Assembly: GCA_029204225.1 (NCBI GenBank)
Contig: CM055098.1
Coordinates: 17,163,775 to 17,227,774, forward strand
Reading direction: 5' to 3'
DNA length: 64,000 nt
DNA from: Diphasiastrum complanatum
Lineage: Eukaryota > Streptophyta > Lycopodiopsida > Lycopodiales > Lycopodiaceae
In this document: positions 54,770 to 64,000 of the stretch, piece after piece
Layout: every line of letters begins with the position of its first letter
How positions within the stretch are numbered: the first letter of the stretch is position 1
Translations under genes and position numbers: made by a program
The notes under the pieces: generated by a model
What the model saw: the letters and a program-made list of their open reading frames with translations, nothing else
Told to the model about the DNA's origin: nothing
Databases searched by the model: none

Positions 54770-55900
54770 ATGACCACTCCTCAGGGACCTGATCAACCCC
54801 CGGAGAGAGGCTTCGACGAACTTGAAACAGAAGCCTTGGCTTACAGAAAAGGGAAGGAACCCATGGAAGTAGAAGAAAAGGAACAGTTCGCCGAAGAACT
54901 CAACGAACTGGTTACCAAGGAGCAGTTCCTCCAATTGGTAACAGAAGTGGATGAACTGAAGTTGGCATTAGCCAATTTCAAGTCCAGTGTGGACGACTCG
55001 TTCGCTGAACTCAAAAACTTGATTTTGAGTTCCGTGAAAGGAAGCCTTCCCTCCACTTCTCAGTTATCCCCTTCTCCACTTCCATCAGTTTCGGGTGAGA
55101 CTTTACGATCTCACCCCAGTGTTTTTAAAGACTTAAAACCTCCTACTTTTAATGGGGAAGAGAAGGATAGAAATGCAGATATTCTACAAACATTCCTCAG
55201 CAAATGGAAGAACATTCGTGCTCTTAAACAGACCCCTGACCATTTGCAAGCTATTGAGGCCAGTCTTTCCTTAGGGCCTATGGCCTATAAGTGGTGGTTA
55301 AATCTCCAGGAGACTGGGCAGACTCCCCGGTCATGGAAAGCTTTTGAAGAAGCTTTCCTAAGAAAATTTCTACCCGAGAATGAACTTGATAGAGCCTGGG
55401 AAGCCTGGGAAAGAACAGTAATGGACAAGTCCCTCATCCAATATATCTCGCAGTATTGAGAAGCAATTTTAAAGATTAAAAATATGGATGACTATCAGAA
55501 AATTAGGGGATTTGTCCGTGGCCTCAAAGATGAATATAAAGTAGAGGTCCAGAGAAACTCGCCTACTACCCTTGAGAAAGCTCTCAGATATGCTCAAATC
55601 TATGATGATTCAGTGGGTAGGAAGAGAGCGAGACAGCAACCACTTTCTGAGCAGCTTCCTCAAAAAGACTTTCAATTTAAAAAGAAATTTTTAAAAAGAA
55701 AGAAAGAAGATAAATTTAAAAGTGAAGCTCCTCAGAAATGCCCTTCACTCATACAGCCCTTAAAACCAGATGATTTTGAGAAAGCCAAACAAGAACATTT
55801 GTGCTTTGTGTGTATGGGCAAGGGACACACAGTCAGACAGTGTCCCAAGGGGCCTTTCACTAAAAGAGATAAGAAAGATAAAAAACAAGTTCATCTTGTT
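54770..55900 (+). pseudogene. F gag with coiled coil and zinc knuckle
   Basis: The ATG at 54770 starts MTTPQGPDQPPERG. A predicted coiled coil follows (LNELVTKEQFLQLVTEVDEL, KLALANFKSSVDDSFAEL), then the gag domain FKDLKPPTFNGEEKD, WLNLQETGQTPRSWKAFEEA and FLRKFLPENELDRAW. A TGA at 55457 interrupts; the same frame continues as GFVRGLKDEYKVEV and LEKALRYAQIYDD to the knuckle CFVCMGKGHTVRQC (55802-55843). A basic tract (KKKFLKRKKEDK) precedes the knuckle. It is a capsid/nucleocapsid protein, broken by one stop. Confidence 0.92.
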
Positions 55901-56689
55901 CAGACTGTATGTTTCCCCAGTGACTCGGCAGCTTCCGAGATCAAAGTGTATCATGAAGATCATGAACACTGTTGCCAGCTGACCTCTGCAATGTTAGCGA
56001 GACCCTTCAGCTTTGGGCCGCATGACCTAGTACGTATGCATGGGAAAGTTGGTAACCAGTCAGTAAGAGTCATGGTTGATGATGGGGCAACCCATAATTT
56101 CATCACCCACACCCTGGTTAGAAAGCTTAAACTACCAGAAGTACCTAGTCAGCATAGGTACATAGTTTCATTAGCTAAGGGTGAAGATAAAAAAATATGG
56201 GAAACTATGGTAAGTAAGTTAAATCTTGGTATTCAGGGGTACCAAGATGAAATAAACTTTCAGATAATGCACCTGGATCGAACAGACATTGTTCTCGGGA
56301 GAGATTGGCTCTACAGTTTAGGACCTTCCCTCCACAGAAACTATCAGGAGAACACCCTCAGCTTTCAGCATAAAGGCCGAGAGATCCAGTTGCATGGGGA
56401 GCATGATGTTCCCAACAGCCCTACGGTCTGCAATTCAGAGCTCTGTCAGCTAATCGGAGACGAAGACTATCAGGTATTCTTATGTGACTTTCAGTTTATT
56501 CCTGAAGTTTCTATTTCCAGTTTAATTCAGCAGAAAATCAGTAAATTAAAAACTTTGTTGTCTAAATTTAAAGATGTTTTTCCTGAAGATTTACCACATG
56601 GTTTACCACCTAGCAGAGAGGTAGATCATGTAATAAACCTAGTACCAAGTATAGCACCTGTTTCTAAACCTCCCTATCGGGTCAGCTGA
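55901..56689 (+). pseudogene. F protease and linker to RT
   Basis: In frame with the second half of gag. The active-site region reads VRVMVDDGATHNFI (56067-56107): the central D-S/T-G triad is D-D-G here. DIVLGRDWLYSLG follows (flap/C-terminal motif), then the linker DVFPEDLPHGLPPSREVDH to RT. A TGA at 56687 closes the frame just before RT. The DDG could be a substitution that weakens catalysis or a lineage variant. Confidence 0.85.
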
Positions 56690-57892
56690 ACAGAGGATGA
56701 AGAAATAACTAGGCAGTTAACAAACTGTCTTGGGAAAGGCCAAATTCAGACCAGTAGTTCACCATGGGCCTCACCAGTCCTATTGGTGAAAAAGAAAGAG
56801 GGGTCTATGCGTCTTTGCGTAGATTACAGAGCCCTCAATAAAGTCACAATTAAGAATAAATACCCTATGCCTCGGGCAAACGAGTTGTTGATCAACTCGA
56901 CGGGGCTAAGTTTTTCAGTAAAATAGACCTCAGATCGGGATATCATCAAGTCCGTATAAAATCGAAAGATGTCTCAAAAACAGCTTTTAGGACTCGTCAC
57001 GGTCATTATGAGTTTAAGGTGATGCCATTTGGGCTCACAAATGCTCCAGTTACCTTTATGACCTTGATGAACAGTGTCCTCAGACCATACTTGGGTAAGT
57101 TTGTAGTCGCATTTTTAGATGACATCCTCGTTTACAGCAAAACGAGGAAGGAGCATCTAAAACACCTCAGAAAGGTGTTTCGACTGCTCAGAAAGCATAA
57201 GCTCTATGCTAAACAATCCAAGTGTGAATTCTTCGTTGAAGAAGTAGCATATTTGGGTCACATTATCTCTTCAGATGGGATTAAGATGGACCCAAATAAG
57301 GTTAAAGCCATACTCAGTTGGCTGAGACCTCAGAATATTTTGGAACTTCAGATCTTTCTTGGTCTGGCGGGATATTACAGACGATTTGTCAAGGAATATG
57401 CTCAGATAGCAGTTCCTATGACAAATCTCCTTAAGGGGAAGGGAAAGGAGTTCATTTGGGAGTCCGCACAGCAGGAGAGCTTTGATGCTCTCAAAACAGC
57501 CTTAGCTACAACACCAGTTTTAAAAGTTGTCGACCCCAATCAGCCATTTGTGGTTGAAACAGATGCTAGCGACTTTGCAGTAGGTGCTGTGCTAGCTCAG
57601 AGTGGACGACCAGTTGCGTTCGAGAGTAAAAAACTCTAGCCAGCTCAGACTAGGTACAGTGCCTATGAAAAGGAACTCTTTGCTATAGTCCATGCCCTTA
57701 AGACTTGGAGGCATTATTTGTATGGTGCCAACTTTGAGGTCCTGACAGACCATGAGAGTCTCAGATACCTTTGCAATCAACCTGAGCTTAGAGGTCGGAA
57801 AGCTCGTTGGGCAGAGTTGATGCAAGAGTTTGACATGTCTATCAGATATAGACGTGGAAAATTCAATACAGTAGCAGATGCCCTTAGCAGAA
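56690..57892 (+). pseudogene. F reverse transcriptase and RNase H
   Basis: [35 protein letters not shown], a frameshift near 56880, [29 protein letters not shown], and [13 protein letters not shown] (57106-57144) with the catalytic aspartates; the [20 protein letters not shown] and [15 protein letters not shown] blocks follow. RNase [17 protein letters not shown], a TAG at 57637, then EKELFAIVHALKTWRHYLYG and DALSRMP. All catalytic motifs persist; two stops and one frameshift inactivate it. Confidence 0.93.
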
Positions 57893-59235
57893 TGCCTATG
57901 ATAAACGAGCTGAGTTTTACTCAGATTTGTAATGAGTTACTGGAGTCCTTGAGAGGGAAATGCCAGCATGATGCATTCTTCTCTATTATCTGGAACTCAG
58001 TCCAGAACAGACAGTTACAGACTCCAGAACCAGTTCCCGAGGCTGGTGCCAGTTCATCCAAGAATACGGCAGCTTCCGTTGAGGATGATGATGAGTCCGA
58101 GTATACGTCGTCAGATGACGTTGAGGATTCTGAGCCTGTATTACCCAAGCAAACCCCAGTGGTTGAGGTTCAGTTGACTCAAGGATTCAAATGGAAACAG
58201 TATTCCATTCAGGATGAGTACTTGCTCTATAGAGATAGAGTATGTGTCCCCAATTCAGAGGATTATAGGCAGCAGGTCCTATATGAATGTCATGACAATC
58301 CTAGCGCGGGACACCCAGGCATACAGAAGACCTATGAGCTTCTTCGTAGGCAATTTTTCTGGCCCAGTATGAAAAAAGACGAACACCAGTATGTAACCAG
58401 TTGCCAGAAATGTCAAGTAAATAAAGCAGAGCGTTTAAAGGCAGGCCATCCACAAGCGGACGGTCAAACAGAAAGGGTAAATCAAGTGCTGGAGGATATG
58501 CTTCGTGCATACGTCAGCAAGAAGCAGACTAATTGGGAGGAGTATCTCTCGATATTAGAGTTTGCTTACAACAGTACCAAACATTCAGCTACGGGATACA
58601 GCCCATTTATGCTGATGTACGGTTTTCAGCCACGCTCACCCACAGCTATAGGGTTTAAACAAAAAAAAGTTGAAGCAGCCAGAAACTTTTTAGAGGACCT
58701 AAACCAGATGATAGAACATGCTAAGCGTAGCATTAGGCAGTTCCAAGATCGAGCCAGGCATTATGCAGATCCACACAGACGGGATGTGCAGTTCTCCACT
58801 AGTGAGAAAGTCTACTTGAGAGTTCGAGTTGACTCTAAAACCCTCAAATCAGGAGTGTGTGCTAAGTTGTCTCCAAGGTATTGTGGTCCCTTTACCATCA
58901 GTAGGAGACTAGGCGAGGTCACCTATGAACTAGAACTCCCACACAGCAGTAAGGTTTTTCCAGTCTTTCATGTAAGTCAGTTACGAAAAGCCTTAACCAG
59001 ATCAGACAATCTGGTAGGGGACAGTGTTCTAGTTCTCCCATTGGATCCTCAGCAACCTCCACATAAACCAGATGAGATTCTTGATAGTAGAGAGACGCAG
59101 ACTCGTCATACTCTATACCGAGAATATCTGGTTAAGTGGAATGATCAGCCTGTTGAGAATGCCACTTGGGAAAGAGGCAGCGTCCTTCGCAAGATTTTTC
59201 CAGACTTTGTCTTAGAGGACCAAGACGGTTCTTAA
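57893..59235 (+). pseudogene. F integrase with core deletion, plus chromodomain
   Basis: Open from 57718 to 59235. An acidic linker (VEDDDESEYTSSDDVEDSEP) is followed by the HHCC zinc domain HDNPSAGHPGIQKTYELLRR and SCQKCQVNKAER. It then passes directly to GHPQADGQTERVNQVLEDML, so the core segment carrying the first two catalytic acids (some 120-130 residues) is missing while the frame stays open. The rest is normal: YCGPFTISRRLGEVTYELEL, FPVFHVSQLRKAL, and a chromodomain YREYLVKWNDQPVENATWER. It could bind DNA or chromatin but not catalyse strand transfer. Confidence 0.93.
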
Positions 59236-59246
59236 GGGGGAGGGAG

Positions 59247-59631
59247 TGTTACGAGCTCGTAACCAGTGCCGAACCCTAGAGAACACAGATAGGTCAGATA
59301 CCACAGTCAGGGTCGTGTCCAGTGTACATGACCAACAGGGCAAGACAGTGTGAGTAGTGTGCCCCAGCACGGTCCATAGCCATGGCGGGCCTAACACAGC
59401 CTAGGGACCCTGTCAGCAGGATAGGGCCCCCAGTTGGGTCCCAACGTGCAGTCGGCCACGTCAATGCCACGTGGCCGACACTTGGCAGTAGCATGCTACC
59501 AGTCCTCACACTGGGCTAGGAGGGGCTTACTCTATATCAGGGAGTAGGCAAGGTTGGGTGGATCAGTTAGTGTTTGCCCTACTGTGGTGTTAGGATCTGT
59601 TTGCCCTACTGTGGTGTTAGGATCTATTACA
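59247..59631 (+). repeat. 3' LTR of F, with PPT before it
   Basis: 385 bp; longer than the 5' LTR by a 27-bp tandem duplication (GTTTGCCCTACTGTGGTGTT repeated at about 59572 and 59599). Otherwise it differs from the 5' LTR at only a few positions. The PPT AAGGGGGAGGGAG lies at 59234-59246. Confidence 0.96.
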
Positions 59632-59636
59632 CATCC

Positions 59637-59930
59637 CTTAGGAAAGAGCTTGTTGTACTTATTCGTACCTGTCCTTTCTGCTTACGTAATAAGTACTCCC
59701 GTGCTAAGTCCGCTGGTTTGCTTCAGAGTTGGCCTATTCCTCACCGCCAGTGGACTGATATTTCTATGGACTTCATCATTGGCCTTCCCCGCACCCGTCG
59801 TGGTCACGATTCATGTATGGTGGTAGTTGACAGGTTCTCGAAACAGGCACATTTCATACCCGTCCGTAGTACTATCACAGCAGAGCAGTGTGCACGCTTG
59901 TTCCTTTCAGAGTGGGACCCATTCCACGTA
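59637..59930 (+). pseudogene. Element E integrase, continued, truncated
   Basis: Continues the E integrase after the insertion: KELVVLIRTCPFCLRNKYSR (the cysteine pair of the HHCC domain), GLLQSWPIPHRQWTDISMDF (first catalytic acid), VVVDRFSKQAHFIPV, then ends within EQCARLFLSE at about 59915-59930. The second and third acids and everything after are missing. Confidence 0.9.
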
Positions 59931-60670
59931 GGGGCAACTCAATCCCATTTCTAGAGCTCGGGGACATTGCTCGACATGTTGAGTTTCTAGGGGCAACTTT
60001 ACAACATGGACCAATTACATGGTAGGAATTCAATTGGCCAATCAGATTGTGGCCCTTCATTTCCAACCAAGTTTAAAAGGGTGGGGGGGGGACTCACTTG
60101 CCATTATTCAATTCAACTGACTTGTCAAAATTCAAAAAATGGGTGGCAAGTCAAAGGGCCAGGTAAAGGGACTTGCCGCTAATATGAAATCACTCTTAAT
60201 CAATTTATAACAATGGCAAATCTCACTACTCAAGAGAGGGGGGCAAATAGACATTATTTGCTAAAGCAAGTGAATAATAATAAGTTCCTTAATTTGGTAA
60301 CCATCCTAAATAGCTCTCACTACCAAGATAGTGCACATATACTAGTGACTAAAGTCACTTTCAAGATCAATACCAAAATAGGTCCCTAGTCATAGCACAC
60401 AAGCGTGGCCTTTATACTAATCAAAATAACATTTAGGGGTAACAATTAACATTACTTCTAACAGCTTCTTGTCTATGAATAATGAAAATGGAACTACCAA
60501 AAGATTATTACATATTTTGTGTAAACTAATGCCTGGGGCAGCAAGATAGCAGGGTCATGTACATTGGTGGTTCAGTATTGGTTTGGAGGCTGACTTTCAA
60601 CCTAATTGTCATGCAAGTTATCAATATTGGATATGAAAAAAGTTTCTTTTATTGTATTTGGAAATAAATT
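59931..60670. other. Non-coding stretch between E and D
   Basis: No frame or LTR assigned. GGGGCAACT words repeat near 59930 and 59990, and a G-run lies at 60083-60091. Confidence 0.4.
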
Positions 60671-61133
60671 TGTGGTAGAGAGTTACGAATAGAGCCACAG
60701 CTGATCTAGAGCTAAGCTATGAAAGCATCACATAAGCAAGACTTAAGCTATGAAAGCAGCACATAAGCAAGACTTAATCCTAGAAAGCAAGAAAGAGAGA
60801 GATTAAGGAGACTAAAGAGAGAGATCAATATCATCAGCTGAATAACAAATGACACAGTTTCCCTACTTATAGCCAAGAGGAAGCCCTAAAAAGAAGCTTC
60901 CGGTGGCTAGGGCCCAACTGGGAGGGAAAATAGTGCGCCCTCCAAGAAGGCCGCCACTCTCCAGTAATATGTCCAAATGGCCTAATAATGAATAATAAGG
61001 CCAAAGGCCAACCATATAGTCTAAGTGTCACTAATGAATAAAAAAGGGCCCAAGGCCTGCTTATGCATAAAGTAAAGTAAATGTAAATGGACGTGGCGAA
61101 TGTAATGAGCCTAGTCCATAACTCTCCCCGACA
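60671..61133 (-). repeat. 3' LTR of D
   Basis: 463 bp, starting TGTCGGGGAGAGTTATGG at 61133 and ending CTCTACCACA at 60671. It matches the 5' LTR of E across its length; near the end GCTTAAGTCTTGCTTATGTG is duplicated in tandem (60700-60770). Confidence 0.88.
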
Positions 61134-61138
61134 CAAAA

Positions 61139-61963
61139 AAAGACCCAACTGCCGAAAAGAAACTGGATCAAACAGCAGCAAGCCTTGGCGCATTAGGATC
61201 ATAGCATGCTATGTCAGTATCAAGGACCATATCAGCCGCAACTTGTATATGTGAATCAGCATCAGTAGGAACCTGTATATGTGACTCTGACTCACTATGG
61301 GATACAATGACGAGCTCAGGTAGATCAATAACTATCTCAAGTAAATCAGGCAACTCGCTCAAACTGTGTGATATAGGATCCTTAAGGTCAGCGAACTCTG
61401 CAGACGTGTAACGTCAGACAAAAGCAGGTCAAGGGTCCACAATGCAAGGAACTGGAACTGAAGGGGCAGGTGTAGGGGTGGACATAGCAGGAAAAGATGA
61501 AGCAGAAGGACGGGGTCGGGAGAAGCGGGAAGGAAGGGTGTCAGAGTACTTGTGCTGTAAAGTACTGGCAAGAGACATCGCCTCAACAAGTGTGGGAGGA
61601 CGGAAGGAAGAAACATCGTAACGTAAGGCACCACGAAGCCCAGCAATGTAACGAGAAATAAGCTCAGTGGGCGGTAGATTTGTGAAAAGATAAGAAAGCA
61701 AGGTCACTAGTCAGAGTGAGACTACGGAATGTATCACGTTGGCGGTCGAGCCACTAAGGATCAATCATAGCATGACGGAGGTCACGGCGAAAGGTATGCC
61801 ATATATGGAGCCCTTCCCGATCAGAATCAGCTCGATAAACTTGCCACCACGTGGCGGCGCGTCCATCTAAGTGTAAAGCAGCCAACTGGATCTTCTGAGG
61901 ATCAGTCTTAAGGTAGATCTGAAAATATGTGTCAAGCTTAGCAAACCAATTCTCTAATAAGTT
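61139..61963 (-). pseudogene. D gag fragment with C-type acidic sequence
   Basis: Begins inside gag (NLLENWFAKLDTYFQIY), then HLDGRAATWWQVYRAD, LRHAMIDP, a stop, SYLFTNLPPTELISRYIAGL and FRPPTLVEAMSLASTLQHKY in other frames, and TSAEF-like sequence. It continues SELPDLLEIVIDLPELVIVS and SHIQVPTDADSHIQVAADMV, the same sequence found in C in place of the zinc knuckle. It ends soon after, at an internal deletion near 61200. Confidence 0.85.
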
Positions 61964-62150
61964 CCTCCAAGAAGGCCCCCACTCTCCAGTAATATGTCCA
62001 AATGGCCTAATAATGAATAATAAGGCCAAAGGCCAACCATATAGTCTAAGTGTCACTAATGAATAAAAAAGGGCCCAAGGCCTGCTTATGCATAAAGTAA
62101 AGTAAATGTAAATAAACGCGGCGAATGTAATGAGCCGAGTCCATAACTCT
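61964..62150 (-). repeat. Partial 5' LTR of D
   Basis: The first 187 bp or so of the LTR, ending at GGCCTTCTTGGAGG where gag begins in frame. Its outermost bases dissolve into a CT-rich array at 62150. Confidence 0.85.
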
Positions 62151-62345
62151 CTCTCACTCACGGTTCTCACGGTTCTCACGATGCTCTCTCTCTCTCTCGG
62201 ATGCTCTCCGACATGAAGGCTCTCAACGGTTCTCACTGTTCTCAACGGCTCTCCGTCTCTCTCTCTCTCAACGGCTCTCCTTCACTCTCTCTCAACGGTT
62301 CTCACGGTTCTCAACGGTTCTCACGGTTCTATGCGGTCAACAACG
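62151..62345. repeat. Degenerate CTCTCAACGGTTCT/CACGGTTCT array
   Basis: Interspersed (CT)n and CACGGTTCT/CAACGGTTCT units, repeated more than ten times without a fixed period. It abuts the end of D, whose terminal LTR bases it replaces. Confidence 0.8.
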
Positions 62346-63217
62346 GTCCAAAGGGTGTTCCTTTGCGGTGAAAATGCCGTGAAATGCGGTCAAAATGGGG
62401 TCGTTTGCGGTGAAAAGTGTGGCCTAAAGGACCACAAATGGCCTGAATGCGGTCCCTATGCGGGATGAAGGGAGGGGTCGCAAACACCTCCTTTGCTATT
62501 GTTTGGGAGGGGTCGCATAGGACGATATGTCATGGATATTGATATCATAGGCAACCGTGCTGATGATGCCACCACTCCGAGGCTGAACAAAGACGTGCTG
62601 GAAGAAACAGAGCAAATGGCATTATTCAAATACCAAGGCCCACAGATTAAAGGTTCATAAGGAGGCAGTTATTCGGTAAGCCGCAGATAACCAAAAGAGT
62701 ATCTCCAGAGACATGGACTACAACCAACGGAAAGCCGCGCACGATGGCCACTCCTCAACTGTGACTCTTATGAAAATATCTTTATACTACTACTTCTCTA
62801 TAATTTGCACTTAGGAGCATGATCTCGAGACCACCACATTGTGGCTAGGCCACCTCTCAGGGAGTAAATGCGGATCAATTACATTATAGTGAAGATATTG
62901 CTCTGGTCATATAGTAGTGATCGGAATCAAACGAAATAGAGCTGGAAAGAATGGCTTCATCGTATTAGAACTATATAGGGTAAGAAGAGAAGAAAAATTA
63001 CATTCTTCATTTAGGACTGTGGTAGACATAAGAAATCATCATGTGAAGCTAAAATATAGAGAGAAAAAAGTCTTGATTACCATGCTCATCATGTACATAG
63101 CAAAACAGAAAATGATTAGCAAAGCTTGGAAAACGATCATTTGCTAAGTCTATGTGGAGGCAGAATGTTAACCTCTCTTCCGCATCCTATAACCGCAGAT
63201 TGAATGTGCCCCTACTC
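62346..63217. other. Unrecognised DNA; possible coding remnant on the minus strand
   Basis: GCGGT(C/G)AAAA words recur at 62331-62480. On the minus strand 62755-62655 reads VAIVRGFPLVVVHVSGDTLL then VICGLPNNC, and after a TTTCTTCCAG acceptor-like site 62605-62530 reads HVFVQPRSGGIISTVAYDIN. I recognise neither and cannot link them to the permease. Confidence 0.3.
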
Positions 63218-63287
63218 ATCCATCGCTACAAAAACTAATCATTAGTTGATCATTTGTTTAGAATCATTAGTTTCTGTAGCGATGGAT
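63218..63287. repeat. 26-bp inverted repeat (hairpin or MITE remnant)
   Basis: Arms ATCCATCGCTACA..AACTAAT.ATT at 63218-63243 and 63262-63287 are inverted copies with two mismatches around an 18-bp loop. This could be the core of a small inverted-repeat element; I see no target duplication. Confidence 0.7.
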
Positions 63288-63439
63288 AGTTATCTGCTAG
63301 AAACTATGCTAGCTTTCTGGGTCGAAATGAATTGACGTTATCCAACATAATATAGCATAATCTGGAATTCATAAGATTAACACCACGTTTATGCTTTCTG
63401 GTCAGCGATATTCAATTTAGCATAGTGTAATCTAGAATG

Positions 63440-63440
<1 letters not shown>

Positions 63441-63514
<74 letters not shown>
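63441..63514. repeat. (TG)n-(GA)n compound microsatellite
   Basis: About 22 TG units followed by about 15 GA units. Confidence 0.95.
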
Positions 63515-63516
<2 letters not shown>

Positions 63517-63529
63517 CCAGCGGCCAGTC

Positions 63530-63720
63530 AGATTCTGATTACCAGATGCAAATGTCAGATTTCAGATGCCAATGCAACGCTTTCAGACCAACGGGATCAA
63601 CGGATTTCAGATGGCAATGAACGATTTCAGATTAGCGGGTTGCCACTGAATGATTTCAGATCAGCAGTTTGCGAGATCAACAAGTTGCCAGATGCGATCA
63701 ATGGATTTCAGCTGGCTACT
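63530..63720. repeat. Irregular GATTTCAGAT-type repeats
   Basis: ATTTCAGAT or close variants occur about seven times with irregular spacing of 20-40 bp, with recurring CCAGATGC and GATCAACGG words. No coding frame. Confidence 0.6.
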
Positions 63721-63760
63721 CAATCTTCATAGTGAGGGAGAGGGATCTTTGGGGGGGGGG

Positions 63761-63762
<2 letters not shown>

Positions 63763-63827
<65 letters not shown>
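63763..63827. repeat. (GA)n microsatellite
   Basis: About 32 uninterrupted GA units preceded by a run of ten G. Overlapping Arg/Glu and Ser/Leu frames are artefacts. Confidence 0.95.
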
Positions 63828-63830
<3 letters not shown>

Positions 63831-63859
63831 TTAAATTGGGTGAGAGCGGGAAGTAGGGC

Positions 63860-63935
63860 CATGCATGGGGAGGAGGGCCATGGGGATTAATGTGTATGCA
63901 TGGGCAGGATGCATACATACTCCTCCCCATGCATG
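63860..63935. repeat. Perfect 16-bp inverted repeat with CATGCATG cores
   Basis: CATGCATGGGGAGGAG (63860-63875) and its exact reverse complement (63920-63935) flank a 44-bp loop that itself contains GTATGCAT and ATGCATAC. CATGCATG is also the core of plant RY elements, but no gene is seen downstream. Confidence 0.75.
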
Positions 63936-64000
63936 CATTTAAAAATTTCATTCACAAAAGTGTGTGAAAGGAGGATGTATGGGTGCCCAAACCCCATGCA

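Larger units (their letters stand above)
53638..59631 (+). mobile_element. Chromovirus F (Ty3/gypsy) inserted in element E
   Basis: A 5994-bp element with LTRs 53638-53995 and 59247-59631, PBS at 53997, PPT at 59232-59246 and target duplication CATCC (53633-53637 and 59632-59636). It encodes gag, protease, RT, RNase H, integrase and a C-terminal chromodomain in chromovirus order. Lesions: stops at 55457, 56687 and 57637, a frameshift near 56880, and an in-frame deletion of the integrase core. Confidence 0.97.
49652..59930 (+). mobile_element. Gypsy element E, interrupted by chromovirus F and 3'-truncated
   Basis: Plus strand: 5' LTR (49652-50121), PBS, leader, gag, protease, RT, RNase H and the start of integrase up to 53637. 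Element F then inserts (TSD CATCC). Integrase continues at 59637-59930 and ends abruptly before its second catalytic acid. There is no 3' LTR. Apart from the F insertion it is the least decayed coding region in the window, with a deletion in gag and one stop in RNase H. Confidence 0.93.
60671..62150 (-). mobile_element. Gypsy copy D: deleted member of the C-type family
   Basis: Minus strand: 5' LTR portion (62150-61964) joined directly to the middle of gag (61963-61139), then a 3' LTR (61133-60671). The PBS, leader, gag start, protease and all pol are missing. The LTR is of the E type, while the reading frame after gag follows the C-type acidic sequence rather than the E zinc knuckle. Confidence 0.85.

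Overview
This is a nuclear segment of a land plant, packed with mobile elements. The signs are GT-AG introns of 7.6 and 14.6 kb, many Ty1/copia and Ty3/gypsy LTR retrotransposons with plant-type primer-binding sites (TGGTATCAGAGCC), an L1-like LINE family, long GA/CT microsatellites and an AT-rich background. The very large TE-filled introns would fit a large-genome plant such as a fern or gymnosperm, but I cannot fix the lineage. I see no rRNA or tRNA gene and no prokaryotic gene.

The only host gene I can support is on the minus strand: the 3' half of an APC-superfamily amino acid permease. Its five recognisable exons lie at 42149-42191, 27380-27522, 27061-27150, 19399-19446 and 18438-18617. 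Frames, phases and GT-AG sites agree at every junction. Its introns hold most of the window's large elements; the N-terminal exons are not recognisable here.

Layout. 1-2.9 kb: an LTR fragment abutting a decayed copia element, and a copia gag scrap. 2.9-9.1 kb: AT-rich DNA with microsatellites and faint RT/LINE traces. 9.2-11.1 kb: a composite gypsy relic in which pol precedes a coiled-coil gag. 11.6-15.7 kb: rearranged copia relics on both strands. 15.7-18.4 kb: unrecognised DNA. 18.4-42.2 kb: the permease gene. One intron carries a copia element with both LTRs (21231-26049, TSD TTGCC). Another carries a gypsy derivative (27746-41430) into which a coding-empty LTR element B (29920-39767, TSD CTGGG) inserted; the 3' LTR of B was then hit by a second copy of the same family, A (33965-39044, TSD GTCAC), whose two 1245-bp LTRs look identical.

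42.5-49.65 kb: three LINE fragments and gypsy pieces in opposite orientations. 49.65-59.93 kb: gypsy element E (near-complete gag-pol), interrupted inside its integrase by chromovirus F (53638-59631, TSD CATCC). 60.67-62.15 kb: a deleted minus-strand gypsy copy D. It shares its LTR with E, but its gag-derived reading frame is of the kind seen in the 27.7-41.4 kb derivative. 62.15-64 kb: low-complexity arrays, an inverted repeat and microsatellites.

The most notable content is the stacked insertion in the permease intron, the coding-empty LTR family A/B, and a gypsy derivative (C/D) in which the zinc knuckle and reverse transcriptase are replaced by unrecognised coding sequence while an apparently autonomous relative (E) sits nearby. 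No element in the window has an intact full coding set.
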